DNA of 24,649 bases, from assembly GCA_035711845.1 (NCBI GenBank), contig DASTBU010000002.1, positions 1 to 24,649 on the forward strand, in the 5' to 3' direction. Positions 7,680-15,890 of this stretch are shown piece by piece. The stretch's first letter is position 1. The number at the start of each line of letters is the position of its first letter. Under the pieces are notes generated by a model. That model was not told the origin of the DNA and searched no databases. It saw only the letters and a list, made by a program, of their open reading frames with translations. The DNA comes from DASTBU01 sp035711845 (GTDB lineage Bacteria > Acidobacteriota > Vicinamibacteria > Vicinamibacterales > 2-12-FULL-66-21). Both the position numbers and the translations under genes were made by a program.

Positions 7680-7726
7680 GAACCCCCTGAACCCTGAACC
7701 TTGAACCCCTGAATCCTATGAACCCC
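7660..7726. repeat. Degenerate short tandem repeat (TGAACCC-like, units of 7-10 bp) bridging two genes
   Basis: Eight consecutive units begin TGAA at 7660, 7670, 7679, 7688, 7695, 7702, 7710 and 7719. On the minus strand the unit reads GGGTTCA. The array includes the last codons and stop of the PHP gene (7716-7718), the 36-bp spacer, and the Shine-Dalgarno-like run, start codon (7677-7679) and first codons of the M61-like gene. Word-like degenerate arrays of similar period appear elsewhere in this window. Confidence 0.85.
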
Positions 7727-8411
7727 GCGCCCCCTTCCCCCGAACCGCCCCGAGCACTCCGCCGAGCCACATCTGGCCGAAGATCAGCCCCGCCTGCAGC
7801 TCGGTCAGGGGCTCGGTCCTGACCTCGATCTGGCCGTGACGGATTGCCTTGCAGATGCTGTCCGCGTCGGCAGGGGCATCCACCATCGTATACGTCGTGC
7901 CGAGCTGATCGAGCAGGTGCAGATCGGTGTTGCCGACGAGCGGCGTGCCCCTGGCGCGCGCCCAGGTGATGGCCCGGCGGTTGAAGTCGAGGCGCGGGGT
8001 ATACATCGCGTTGAGCTCGACCGCGTCGAACAGAGAGGCATGAGCATCCAGCAGCGATTGCAGCGCGCTCCGTACAGGATAGTACGGATGTGGTGCGATC
8101 ACCAGGCCGCCTGTCTCCGCTTTCAGCCTCCTGACGTCGTCGAAACTGCGGACCGCGGCGCACGAGGGCGGGAAGTTGATCAGCAGGATGTGGCGATGCG
8201 CGATCGTCCTCTCGATTCCGGCGAGCAGCACGACACCGCGCTCGCGGGCGTACGCGTTCCAGGGTGCGGGATCGAAATAGCGATCGTGGAGGGTCACGGC
8301 TATTGCGCTGTACCCCAGGGCGGCGGCGCGGTCGATCAGGTCCGTGGTCGAATGCGTGATGCGGTCCGCGGGGTCCAAATCCGTATGCGCATGCAGCTCG
8401 ACCTTCAGCAT
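7716..8411 (-). CDS. PHP-domain metal-dependent phosphoesterase
   Basis: The ATG at 8411 gives 231 aa starting MLKVELHAHTD, with the first PHP motif at residues 5-9 as is typical. A GTG at 8462 would add 17 low-complexity residues and has no better ribosome site. Metal-ligand motifs visible in order are HAHTD, TLHDR, GIER (Glu), APHPYYP and NTDLH, covering the expected PHP active-site ligands. The family hydrolyses phosphoesters (histidinol phosphate, nucleotides or nucleic-acid ends). This stand-alone short form does not reveal its substrate. The C-terminal RGS and stop lie in the tandem repeat that leads into the downstream M61-like gene. It is divergent from the PadR operon. Confidence 0.85.
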   Translation of the reverse strand: MLKVELHAHTDLDPADRITHSTTDLIDRAAALGYSAIAVTLHDRYFDPAPWNAYARERGVVLLAGIERTIAHRHILLINFPPSCAAVRSFDDVRRLKAETGGLVIAPHPYYPVRSALQSLLDAHASLFDAVELNAMYTPRLDFNRRAITWARARGTPLVGNTDLHLLDQLGTTYTMVDAPADADSICKAIRHGQIEVRTEPLTELQAGLIFGQMWLGGVLGAVRGKGARGS

Positions 8412-8542
8412 GAGAGGGGCAGATCCCGATTGTTCGGACCACTGGCCACGGCCGGTCTCCACCTCTGAGAAGTTCGGGGTGCGACGCCGCTGACGGACAG
8501 GCGCATTGTACCTCGCCGGAACCTTCGTGACGCAGCCACCGT

Positions 8543-8583
8543 ATTGTCGATAATCTAGGCAGAAATTGTCGATAACTTAGGCA
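8543..8583 (+). promoter_or_regulatory. Tandem operator-like direct repeats upstream of the PadR-ADOP operon
   Basis: ATTGTCGATAATCTAGGCA (8543-8561) and ATTGTCGATAACTTAGGCA (8565-8583) match at 17 of 19 positions and are spaced 22 bp, start to start, close to two helical turns. They end 8 bp before the ATG of the PadR gene. TAATCT and TAACTT inside them could serve as -10-like elements. The most likely role is an autoregulatory PadR operator and/or promoter core. That assignment is inferred from position; the repeats themselves are directly visible. Confidence 0.7.
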
Positions 8584-8591
8584 TCTGGCAC

Positions 8592-8921
8592 ATGAGCAAA
8601 CCGTCCGATCTAATTCAGGGCACGCTCGATCTCCTCATTCTCAAGACGCTGGCGCTCGGTCCCCAGCACGGCTGGGCGATTGGTAAGCGGATTCAACTGG
8701 TAAGCGGCGGCGTGCTCCAGATCACGCAGGGGTCCCTCTACCCGGCGCTCCACCGGCTGGAGCAGCAGGGCTGGATCACGAGCAAGTGGCTCACGACCGA
8801 GTCGGGCCGGGAGGTCAAGAGCTACTCGCTCACGAAGGCCGGGACGAAGCAGCTGGCGCGGGAGCTGGAGAACTGGGATCGGCTCTCCGCGGCGATCGGA
8901 CTAGTTGTCCGGGAAGTGTGA
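8592..8921 (+). CDS. PadR-family transcriptional regulator
   Basis: A 109-aa winged-helix regulator of the short PadR type. It contains the family pattern LIQGTLDLLILKTLALGPQHG, then IQLVSGGVLQITQGSLYPAL and LHRLEQQGWI (recognition helix and wing), then ESGREVKSYSLTKAGTKQL. In Acidobacteria such regulators often sit directly before ADOP permease genes, as here: its TGA (8919-8921) is 7 bp before the ADOP ATG. It likely represses its own operon through the direct repeats at 8543-8583. No clear Shine-Dalgarno precedes the ATG at 8592; the nearest -10-like TAACTT is at 8573-8578, so the leader would be very short. Confidence 0.93.
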   Translation: MSKPSDLIQGTLDLLILKTLALGPQHGWAIGKRIQLVSGGVLQITQGSLYPALHRLEQQGWITSKWLTTESGREVKSYSLTKAGTKQLARELENWDRLSAAIGLVVREV

Positions 8922-8928
8922 GGCGCCG

Positions 8929-11580
8929 ATGGCCAGATGGGTTCAGGTCGTACGGCTCAGGTTGCGATCGCTCGTTCGAGGGAGCGATGTCGATCGAGAT
9001 CTCGATCGCGAGCTCCGGTCGCACATCGCGCAGGAGATCGACGAGCATCTCGCCTCCGGCATGACGCTCGAGGAGGCACGTCGAACCGCGATGGTGGAGT
9101 TCGGTTCCGTCGGTGGCATCCAGGAGGCCTGCCGGGATACACGACGGGTCGCGGTGGTCGAGAACGTCGTCCGCGACCTTCGGTACGCCGGACGGACGCT
9201 CGTACGGCAGCCGGGGCTGGCAGTCGCGGGCTCGCTGTCGATTGCGCTTGGAGTCGGAGCGAACCTGACGATCTTCTCGCTGGCCAACGGCCTGCTGCTG
9301 GCCTCGCCGAGCGGTTACAGGACCGACCGCCTCGTCCACATCCGCACCGGGAACGGCAGCCACGTGTCGTACCCGGCCTGGCGTGCGTTGAGCGAGAGCG
9401 GCGCACTCGGCGGGATCGCCGGTTACAGCATCGAAGCGAGTGTGAACTGGCGGGGAGGCGATGCGTCGGTCACGATCATGCCGCTCCTCGTGACGGCGAA
9501 CTTCTTTGACGTCGTCGGTGTCCCGATGCAGCGAGGCCGCGGCTTTACCGCCCGTGAGGCAACGGCCGAGCGCGATGCCCGGCTCGTCGTGGTGAGCGAC
9601 CGGTTCTGGCGGCGGCAGCTGAACGGCGATCCGGACGTCATAGGTCGCTCACTTACCTTGAATGGCAGCCCTTACACGGTCCTGGGGGTGCTGGCCGCGG
9701 GCATCCGTTCGGTTCCAGGCTACGGGCTGTCGCCCGACGTGTACCTGCCGATCAGCCGGACGCTCGCACCGGACCTCGAAAAACCGCGCGCGGCGGCGGT
9801 CCAGCTCATCGGCCGACTGCACGACGGGCAGAGTGTCCAAGCCGGTCGCGCCGCGGTGAGGGTCGTCGTGCAGCGAATCGCCGAGCGCGGAGACGATCCG
9901 GAGTTTCGGACGATCACCATGTTTACGCGGGTCGGCGGATTGTCGCAGGCGAAGGACTTCAAAGAGGCCGGCGCTTTCTTTCTCGTCCTCGCCGTCGTAA
10001 CGGCGCTCGTCCTGGCGATTGCGTGCGCCAATGTGGCGGGGTTGCTGTTGGCGCGCGGGACCGCGCGGCGACGGGAGATTGCCATGCGGATCGCGCTCGG
10101 GGCCAGCCGGTCGAGGCTCCTGCAGCAGCTGCTGACCGACGGCTTCGTGCTCGCCCTGATCGGTGCGGCTACGGGCGTCGCGCTCACAGCCCTACTGGCA
10201 GAGCTGCTGCTGCGCGTATCGCTGCCGCTGCCCTTGCCGCTCGAGATTCGCCTCGCGTTCGATCCCCGGCTGGCGGGCCTGGCGCTCGGGCTCGTGCTGC
10301 TGAGTACGCTCCTGACGTCGCTCATACCCGCGCTGCAGTCAACGAGACCGACGCTCGTCCCCACCCTGAAGCAGAGGGAGCCGGCATACGGCCCTCGCCG
10401 CCTCTCGCTTCGGGGCCTGCTGGTCATCGGCCAGGTCGCGGTCACTGCGTTGCTGCTCGTCGCGGCCGCTGTCTTCCTGCGGAACCTCACGAGGGCGCAG
10501 TCGCTCGATCCCGGTTTCGACACGCAGCGCGCCGTGGTCGCCCGCCTGACCTTCGTCGAGGGGCGGCAGGGGACTATCGACGCGCCAGCGATCCAGGCTG
10601 TCGTGGATCGGGTCAGGTCGTTACCCGGCGTGGACGGCGCAGCCTTCAGCGAGGGGGTCCCGCTGACCGTGTTCTCGGGATCGCGTGTCGGCACGTCGAT
10701 GCGGCTGGACGGCGCCGAGCGGCCGGTTCATGTCGAGTACGACGCCAACCGCGTCGGTCCAGGCTACTTCGGGGCAATGGGCATCCCGCTGCTCCGCGGC
10801 CGCGATTTCGACGGGGCCGATCGCTCCTCCGCGCCTCCTGTCGTGATCCTCAACAAGGAGTTCGCCGATCGGTATTTCGAGGGACGCGATCCCATCGGTC
10901 TCCACCTCGCGTGGGGAGAACGCCCGGGCTCGCGATCGGCGGAGATCGTCGGCATTGTCGCGAACGGAAAGTATCGGACGCTCGGCGAAGGCAGGGACGC
11001 CGCGATATACACTCCGTATCTTCAGGAGCCTGTCGTCGGGCGCATGGTGCACGTCGTGGCACGAACGGCCGCGGCGCCGGACACGGTCTCATCCGCGATT
11101 CGCCACGCGATTCGGCAGGCCGATTCCTCCGCGGCAGTTCAGATCCAGCCCATGTCCTCCGCGCTCGCGTTCGCGTTCCTGCCGAGCCGGATCGGGGCCC
11201 TGGTCTTCGGTGCGCTGGGCATGCTGGCGGGTCTCCTCGCCATGGTGGGCCTGTCCGGCGTGGTCTCGTTCAGCGTCGGACGACGCACGGTGGAATTCGG
11301 AATCCGGATGGCTCTCGGCGCGTCGCGCGGGTCGATCGTGCGCCTCGTCCTGCACCAGAGCGCCGTGCTCGTCGGCGCAGGCCTCGGAATCGGCATGATG
11401 ATGGCGGTGCTGCTGGTGAAGCCGCTCTCGGCCTTCGTCGTTGCCGACCTCCGCCCGAACGACCCCCTGCACCTCGCCGCGGCGGCTGCGCTCATCCTGG
11501 CCGTGGGCGTGGGAGCGAGCTGGGGCCCCGTCCGACGCGCCGTTCACGTCGACCCTGCCACGGCGCTGCGCACTGACTGA
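8929..11580 (+). CDS. ADOP-type permease (MacB/FtsX family), full form with N-terminal helical domain
   Basis: An 883-aa membrane protein. Start ATG 8929 follows GAGG at 8920-8923 and gives MARWVQVVRLRLRSL; an in-frame TTG at 8905 is less likely. The N-terminal soluble helical segment about 15-70 (DRDLDRELRSHIAQEIDEHL, MTLEEARRTAMVEFG) is the ADOP hallmark. Next come a membrane helix with SIALGVGANLTIFSLANGLL, a periplasmic MacB-like domain, an FtsX domain (AIACANVAGLLLARGTARRR, MRIALGASRSRLLQQLL), a second periplasmic domain, and a terminal FtsX domain (FGIRMALGASRGSIVRLVL). There is no ATPase gene nearby, as usual for these orphan permeases. The transported substrate is unknown. It is likely translationally coupled to PadR. 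Palindrome copy 3 follows the stop. Confidence 0.93.
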   Translation: MARWVQVVRLRLRSLVRGSDVDRDLDRELRSHIAQEIDEHLASGMTLEEARRTAMVEFGSVGGIQEACRDTRRVAVVENVVRDLRYAGRTLVRQPGLAVAGSLSIALGVGANLTIFSLANGLLLASPSGYRTDRLVHIRTGNGSHVSYPAWRALSESGALGGIAGYSIEASVNWRGGDASVTIMPLLVTANFFDVVGVPMQRGRGFTAREATAERDARLVVVSDRFWRRQLNGDPDVIGRSLTLNGSPYTVLGVLAAGIRSVPGYGLSPDVYLPISRTLAPDLEKPRAAAVQLIGRLHDGQSVQAGRAAVRVVVQRIAERGDDPEFRTITMFTRVGGLSQAKDFKEAGAFFLVLAVVTALVLAIACANVAGLLLARGTARRREIAMRIALGASRSRLLQQLLTDGFVLALIGAATGVALTALLAELLLRVSLPLPLPLEIRLAFDPRLAGLALGLVLLSTLLTSLIPALQSTRPTLVPTLKQREPAYGPRRLSLRGLLVIGQVAVTALLLVAAAVFLRNLTRAQSLDPGFDTQRAVVARLTFVEGRQGTIDAPAIQAVVDRVRSLPGVDGAAFSEGVPLTVFSGSRVGTSMRLDGAERPVHVEYDANRVGPGYFGAMGIPLLRGRDFDGADRSSAPPVVILNKEFADRYFEGRDPIGLHLAWGERPGSRSAEIVGIVANGKYRTLGEGRDAAIYTPYLQEPVVGRMVHVVARTAAAPDTVSSAIRHAIRQADSSAAVQIQPMSSALAFAFLPSRIGALVFGALGMLAGLLAMVGLSGVVSFSVGRRTVEFGIRMALGASRGSIVRLVLHQSAVLVGAGLGIGMMMAVLLVKPLSAFVVADLRPNDPLHLAAAAALILAVGVGASWGPVRRAVHVDPATALRTD

Positions 11581-11612
11581 GCTCCAAAGATGCGGCCTGG
11601 CCGGCACTCGGC

Positions 11613-11685
11613 GCGAGGCCAGATCTCGATCTCGGAACGGGACACGCGGTGTGTCACCTCTCCGAATGCCGAGATCTGACCCTCT
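11613..11685. repeat. Diverged palindrome, copy 3, between convergent genes
   Basis: An imperfect inverted repeat with arms around a centre near 11646-11650. On the minus strand it starts AGAGGGTCAGATCTCGG, and the other arm ends CGAGATCTGGCCTC. GGGTCAGATCT is shared with the copies at 1-75 and 6162-6234, but the internal arms differ and several pairs are lost. It occupies the gap between the ADOP stop (11580) and the convergent TonB-receptor stop (11697), so a bidirectional terminator role is plausible. Confidence 0.7.
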
Positions 11686-11696
11686 AGGCCGGACGG

Positions 11697-14600
11697 TCAG
11701 AACTGGAACTTCACGGCCAGTTGCACCTGACGCGGATCGCCGACGCCCGTGCGCAGGAAGCCGGAGAAGTCGAACAGCGCCGGCGTGCTCAGCGGGTTGA
11801 TGGTGTTGGCGTTGTTGAACGTGTTGAACATCTCGAGGATCGGGATGACGCGGTAGCGGCCGCCCAGCTGGAACGGGCGCGCCAGGCGCCAATCGAGCGA
11901 GAAGAACGCGTTCTCCTTGCGGTCCGAGTTGCGCCCGCGATCGACGCCGTCGAGCGAGCGCGGGTTTGGCGTGATGGGCTGCGCGGTCCGCCCCTGAACG
12001 CGCGCGTTGAGCTGGAGCCCCCATCGAACGTCGAAGTACCCGAACACGTTGACCTTGTGCCGGATGTCGCGGTCCGAGGGTCCCCAGTCCGAATCGGGAT
12101 CGAAGAAGTTGAAGCTGCGATCGGTGAACGGGTCGCGCTCGTTCGAGTCGTTGTCCTCGTCCTTCGAGATGACGTAGTTGCCCTCGAGCTGGAATCCGTC
12201 GGCGAAGCGCTTCCGGATTCCGAACGTGACGCCGCGGTAGCGCGATTCGCCCTGGCTGTTGGCCACCATCACCTCGTCCAGCTGCGGACCCCAGATCCGG
12301 TCGTACAGGAAGCGGTTTCCGGTTCCAGGCGCGATGTCGCAACACCTCGGATTGCCCCGATTGAAGTCGAGGAACCGGGTGAGGTTGCGGCCTTCGGTCC
12401 ACGTGAAGTCCACGTAGCCGGCCCAGTCAGGCGCAATCTCCTGCTCGTAGGCCACGTTGAAGGAATAGATCCGCGGGTTCTTGTAGTCGCGGTGGAAGAC
12501 GCGGACGCCGCTGAACAGCGGGAACTCGCCCGGCGCGACAGGTGGCGGCGTGAGCACCCCGGGCCACGTCGGCGTCGGCGCCCCGAACGCAACGTGGTTC
12601 GCGGTGTTGGAGAAGAGGGTCTGCTGCTGCAGCCCGTTGGTGGTCACCGAGCCGACCTGCGACAGCATGTTCTGACGCGCCGAGTAGATGCCCGCGCTGC
12701 CGCGGAGCACCGACCTGCCATCGCCGTTCACGTCCCAGGCGACGCCGGCGCGTGGCTGGAACATCGCCCACTGGTCGGGAATGGTGCCATCGGACGGGAA
12801 CGCCGGATTATCGAGGAACGCGGCGTAGACGGTGGTTCGCGGATCCACCGTTTCCGGCATGAGCTGAGCGTCCCAGCGAAGCCCGTAGTTGACCGTCAGG
12901 TTGGACGAGGGCTGCCACTGGTCCTGCACGAACAGCGCGAACTCGTTGTTCGTGACTTTCGACGCACCCGCGGCGTCGGTCGCCGGACCGGTGAGGCCGG
13001 CGCCCTGCAGATAGAGCAACAGCGGGCCGGTCACGGTCGCGTTGCCCGGGCACGACGTCGGCGCGGTAACCCAGCTCCCGTCCGAGCAACTCACGGTGGA
13101 GGGCCCGAAACCGCCGGCGGCGGGGCTCGAGGCGTACCGCAGGAAGCCGGCCACGCTGCCGAACAGGTAGCGGCCCGTGAAGAAGCCGCGGAAGACCTGG
13201 TCGTTGAGCGTGTGCATCCACTCGCCCCCGATTTTCACCGTATGCGGGCCGAGCACGAGCGAGACGTTGTCCTTGATCTGGGTCCGCCAGATCAGCTCGT
13301 CCACGTTCGGCTGCAGGAAGAACGGATTGCCGAACCGGAATGTCGGGTCGAACCCGATACCGGTATCCGCGGCGAGGTTCGACGCGACCGCGGTGCGCGG
13401 GCGGCTCTCACGCGAGTAGGTGAAGTGCGCCTCGTTCAGCATTCGCGAGGAGAGCGTCGTGAACCAGTTCAGGTTGGCGACGTTGATTCGCGCGGGATCT
13501 CCCTCGATGCCGTTCGCCGAGTTGCCGTAGGTGGCGACATCGAACGTCTCGTTCTCCTTCCGCGAGTGGTTGAAGTTCCACGAGGCGGAGATGTTGTTGG
13601 ACGAGTTGGCCGCCACATCGACCTTCCCCAGGAGCGCCAGCGTTTCGACCGGATGCTCGATGGGCCGCCCGTCATCCACGCCAATCGAGGAGCCGAGGAA
13701 ACCCAGAAGGGCGGTCCGCTGGCAGTCGGGAATCCCGTTGATCAACGCTTCGTCCTGCTGCACCGTCGGGTTCGTGACGGGGCACGCGGTGGCGCCGAGC
13801 TGCCGGCTCAGATTCGGCCGCAGGAAGTTGCCGTTGATCCCTTCGACGGCGAGGAAGTAGAAGGCCTTGTCTTTCGTGATGGGCCCGCCGAGCGTTCCGC
13901 CCCACTGCTCTCTGTGAAACTCTTCGAAGTTGGTTCCGTCCGACAGCTCGCCGCTCAACCCCTCGTTTCGAAGGAAGAAGAAGAGCCCGCCAGCCGTCTG
14001 GTTCGTCCCCGACTTCGTGATCACGTTGACGACGCCGCCGGCGGTCCGGCCGAATTCAGCCGGTGCGCCGGTGGCGATCACCTGGAATTCCTTCACTGCC
14101 TCGAGGGTGATGTCGATGGCGGCGCGCTGTCCACCCGCCTGCTCGCCGAAGAACCCGTTGTTGTAGTCGCCGCCGTCCAGGCTGATGTTGTTGAAGATGC
14201 CGCGCTGGCCCGCAAACGTTATCTCGTCCCCATCCGGACCCTGAACGATACTGACGCCAGGCGTCAGCGTCAGCAGGTCCTCGAACTTGCGGCCGAGGAT
14301 CGGCGTCGTCTCGACGGTCAACTCGTTCAGCGTGCTGGCTGCGGCGGTGCGTGTCGATTCGACGACGCTCGTCGCGCTGCTGACGGTGACTGTTTCCTGA
14401 CCTCCCGAGACGGTCATCTGCGCAGGCACGACAACCGATTGGCCGACCGTCAGCTGGACGTTCTCCTGCACCAGCCTCGTGAATCCCGCCAGCGTGAAAG
14501 TCACCCGGTAGGTGCCGGGCGGCAGCTGCAGGAACACGAAGCGGCCGTCGGCCTCCGTCACCATCGACCGCACCAGATTCGTCGCGACGTTCCGCACCTC

Positions 14601-14750
14601 GACCGTGGCTCCCGGCAGGCTCCCGCCGCTCGAATCGACGACGGTTCCCTGGATGACGCCCGTCGTGATCTGGGTCTGTGCGGCACCGAAGGAGGCGGTT
14701 GTGACGAGAGCAATGAAGGCAAGGACCAGGGCCCGGGTACGAGTACGCAT
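11697..14750 (-). CDS. TonB-dependent receptor, Oar-like, with carboxypeptidase-regulatory-like domain
   Basis: A 1017-aa outer-membrane protein from ATG 14750, fixed by AGGAG at 14757-14761. A signal peptide (MRTRTRALVLAFIALVTTAS) is followed by a CarboxypepD_reg-like beta-sandwich about 32-115 (GVIQGTVVDSSGGSLPGATV, EADGRFVFLQLPPGTYRV), a TonB-box-like ETVTVSS, and a plug domain (ILGRKFEDLLTLTPGVS, GGVVNVITKSGTN). A long beta barrel ends VQLAVKFQF, with the terminal Phe expected for BAM-mediated insertion. This architecture is greatly expanded in Acidobacteriota and takes up large substrates, often oligosaccharides, peptides or metal complexes; the substrate here is unknown. An open frame extends upstream to 14996, but the added stretch has no signal sequence and overlaps the HAD gene. 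Confidence 0.93.
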   Translation of the reverse strand: MRTRTRALVLAFIALVTTASFGAAQTQITTGVIQGTVVDSSGGSLPGATVEVRNVATNLVRSMVTEADGRFVFLQLPPGTYRVTFTLAGFTRLVQENVQLTVGQSVVVPAQMTVSGGQETVTVSSATSVVESTRTAAASTLNELTVETTPILGRKFEDLLTLTPGVSIVQGPDGDEITFAGQRGIFNNISLDGGDYNNGFFGEQAGGQRAAIDITLEAVKEFQVIATGAPAEFGRTAGGVVNVITKSGTNQTAGGLFFFLRNEGLSGELSDGTNFEEFHREQWGGTLGGPITKDKAFYFLAVEGINGNFLRPNLSRQLGATACPVTNPTVQQDEALINGIPDCQRTALLGFLGSSIGVDDGRPIEHPVETLALLGKVDVAANSSNNISASWNFNHSRKENETFDVATYGNSANGIEGDPARINVANLNWFTTLSSRMLNEAHFTYSRESRPRTAVASNLAADTGIGFDPTFRFGNPFFLQPNVDELIWRTQIKDNVSLVLGPHTVKIGGEWMHTLNDQVFRGFFTGRYLFGSVAGFLRYASSPAAGGFGPSTVSCSDGSWVTAPTSCPGNATVTGPLLLYLQGAGLTGPATDAAGASKVTNNEFALFVQDQWQPSSNLTVNYGLRWDAQLMPETVDPRTTVYAAFLDNPAFPSDGTIPDQWAMFQPRAGVAWDVNGDGRSVLRGSAGIYSARQNMLSQVGSVTTNGLQQQTLFSNTANHVAFGAPTPTWPGVLTPPPVAPGEFPLFSGVRVFHRDYKNPRIYSFNVAYEQEIAPDWAGYVDFTWTEGRNLTRFLDFNRGNPRCCDIAPGTGNRFLYDRIWGPQLDEVMVANSQGESRYRGVTFGIRKRFADGFQLEGNYVISKDEDNDSNERDPFTDRSFNFFDPDSDWGPSDRDIRHKVNVFGYFDVRWGLQLNARVQGRTAQPITPNPRSLDGVDRGRNSDRKENAFFSLDWRLARPFQLGGRYRVIPILEMFNTFNNANTINPLSTPALFDFSGFLRTGVGDPRQVQLAVKFQF

Positions 14751-14756
14751 CGCACG

Positions 14757-14761
14757 CTCCT
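14757..14761 (-). promoter_or_regulatory. Ribosome binding site of the TonB-receptor gene
   Basis: AGGAG on the minus strand, six bases before the ATG at 14750. It selects the start that gives a proper signal peptide. Confidence 0.75.
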
Positions 14762-14842
14762 GACTGTGGACCGCCGACGCGGACCCGGACGCGAGTCCAC
14801 GCGTTCGGGGCGGCGGATCTCTCGGGATAGGACCGGTCGGGG

Positions 14843-14872
14843 AGCTTACACCGTCGGGGCCCCGGGATTCAA
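14843..14872 (-). promoter_or_regulatory. Possible promoter for the TonB-receptor gene
   Basis: On the minus strand TTGAAT (14867-14872) and TAAGCT (14843-14848) are separated by 18 bp, about 90 bp before the ATG. The -10 match is weak. It lies in the 181-bp gap between the HAD stop and the receptor start, in which nothing else was recognised. Confidence 0.25.
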
Positions 14873-14931
14873 CAGGCGCCCACCGATCGCAGGGGGTTGA
14901 GGAGGGGATCAACATCCGGGCAGGCGCGCCC

Positions 14932-15627
14932 TCAGTCCAGCGTCCGCAGCAGATCCGGGAGCTCCCGGATGTGTGAGATCTGGTGGTACTGAGCATCAGC
15001 CAGCGCTTCGGGCTCGACCCGCTCGTGCACCCAGCTGATCTCGTACGGCACGAACACCGCGTGCCCGCCGGCCTGGAGCACGGGCAGAACGTCCGATCGC
15101 AGCGAGTTGCCGACCATCACGAACCGATCGCCGGGCACGGCGTAGCGCGACATGACCTTCCGATAGACACCGGCGTCTTTCTCCGACACGACTTCGATGC
15201 CCTTGAAGAACTGCCCGAGGCCCGACCGCGCCAGTTTGGATTCCTGATGCAGCAGATCGCCCTTGGTCAGCAGAATCAGCGGATACTGCTGTGCCAATCC
15301 CTCGACAACGTCCTGGACGCCCTCGAGCAGGTCGACGGGCGAGCGGAGCATCTGGCGGCCCCATTCGATGATGGTGCGCACCTCGTCGTTTCCGATCCTT
15401 CCGTCCGTCAGCTCGATGGCGGTTTCGATCATCGAGAGCACGAACCCTTTGACCCCGTAGCCGAAGTGCTCCAGGTTCCGCAGCTCCACTTCGTAGAGCA
15501 GGTCGTCGAGCACACCGGCCGACTCGTACCGTTCGAGCAGCGCCCGGAACCGTCCCCGCGTACTCGTGTAGAGCGGCTCGTTGTGCCAAAGCGTGTCGTC
15601 GGCGTCGAGAGCCACTAACTCAATCAT
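14932..15627 (-). CDS. HAD-superfamily hydrolase
   Basis: A 231-aa cytoplasmic HAD-type phosphatase or dehalogenase-like hydrolase. Motif I is DADDTLWHN at residues 7-15, carrying the nucleophile and acid/base Asp pair. A helical cap follows (residues about 18-95). Motif II is ILLTKGD, motif III the Lys in VYRKVMSRY, and motif IV GNSLRSDV. All catalytic positions are present. Many such proteins hydrolyse small sugar or nucleotide phosphates; the substrate is not evident. No Shine-Dalgarno is seen before the ATG at 15627, which sits directly beside a heptamer-repeat array. Its stop is 181 bp before the TonB-receptor start on the same strand. Confidence 0.88.
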   Translation of the reverse strand: MIELVALDADDTLWHNEPLYTSTRGRFRALLERYESAGVLDDLLYEVELRNLEHFGYGVKGFVLSMIETAIELTDGRIGNDEVRTIIEWGRQMLRSPVDLLEGVQDVVEGLAQQYPLILLTKGDLLHQESKLARSGLGQFFKGIEVVSEKDAGVYRKVMSRYAVPGDRFVMVGNSLRSDVLPVLQAGGHAVFVPYEISWVHERVEPEALADAQYHQISHIRELPDLLRTLD

Positions 15628-15630
15628 CGC

Positions 15631-15890
15631 ATTGTCGATTCGGTGATTGGGGATTGCAGATTTGATTTGATCATTTTGGATTGTAGATTGCTGATTTCAT
15701 TCGGTGATTGGTCGGGGTAGTCCGAACGTCCTCTGGCCTCGCGCCCGGAACGCTGGGTTGCCAGCCAATCGCCAATCTCAAAACAAAATCGTCAATCCCC
15801 GATTGAATCCTCAATCCCCGAATGAAATCCCCAATCCGCAATCTGCAATCTACAATCAATCCCCAATCCACAATCAACGAATCCGCAATG
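15631..15890. repeat. Heptamer-word array in inverted arrangement (GATTGNN left, CAATCNN right)
   Basis: The left part 15631-15711 is built from degenerate GATTG-type units. The right part 15765-15890 is built from the complementary CAATC/AATCC units with a mostly 7-bp period (around 15829-15880: AATCCCC, AATCCGC, AATCTGC, AATCTAC). A GC-rich centre lies at 15712-15764. Long stretches of the two sides are complementary, for example 15678-15704 against 15818-15856, so a large imperfect hairpin can form. The array fills the space between the HAD start (15627) and the second ADOP stop (15891). It is far more AT-rich than its surroundings. TGATTGGGGATTGCAGATT at 15644-15662 recurs exactly at 21598-21616. 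Confidence 0.85.

Noticed and set aside
11721..14900. Very long open frame (over 1000 codons) on the plus strand opposite the TonB receptor
   Set aside because: It mirrors the receptor gene in an opposing frame. Its translation is Arg/Glu/Asp-rich without domains, a usual effect of high-GC codon bias.
15727..15740. GTCCTCTGGCC in the centre of the heptamer array matches part of the palindrome arms
   Set aside because: An 11-base match without flanking symmetry or the GGGTCAGATCT end. Chance similarity is as likely as a remnant.
15671..15877. Small open frames inside the heptamer array (for example one encoding about 68 aa)
   Set aside because: The translations are repeat-derived (recurrent NPQS or GLRI-like words) with no coding signature.
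15670..15890. Possible CRISPR array, given regularly repeated AATCCNC words
   Set aside because: The period is about 7 bp with no spacers and no cas genes; these are degenerate short tandem repeats.
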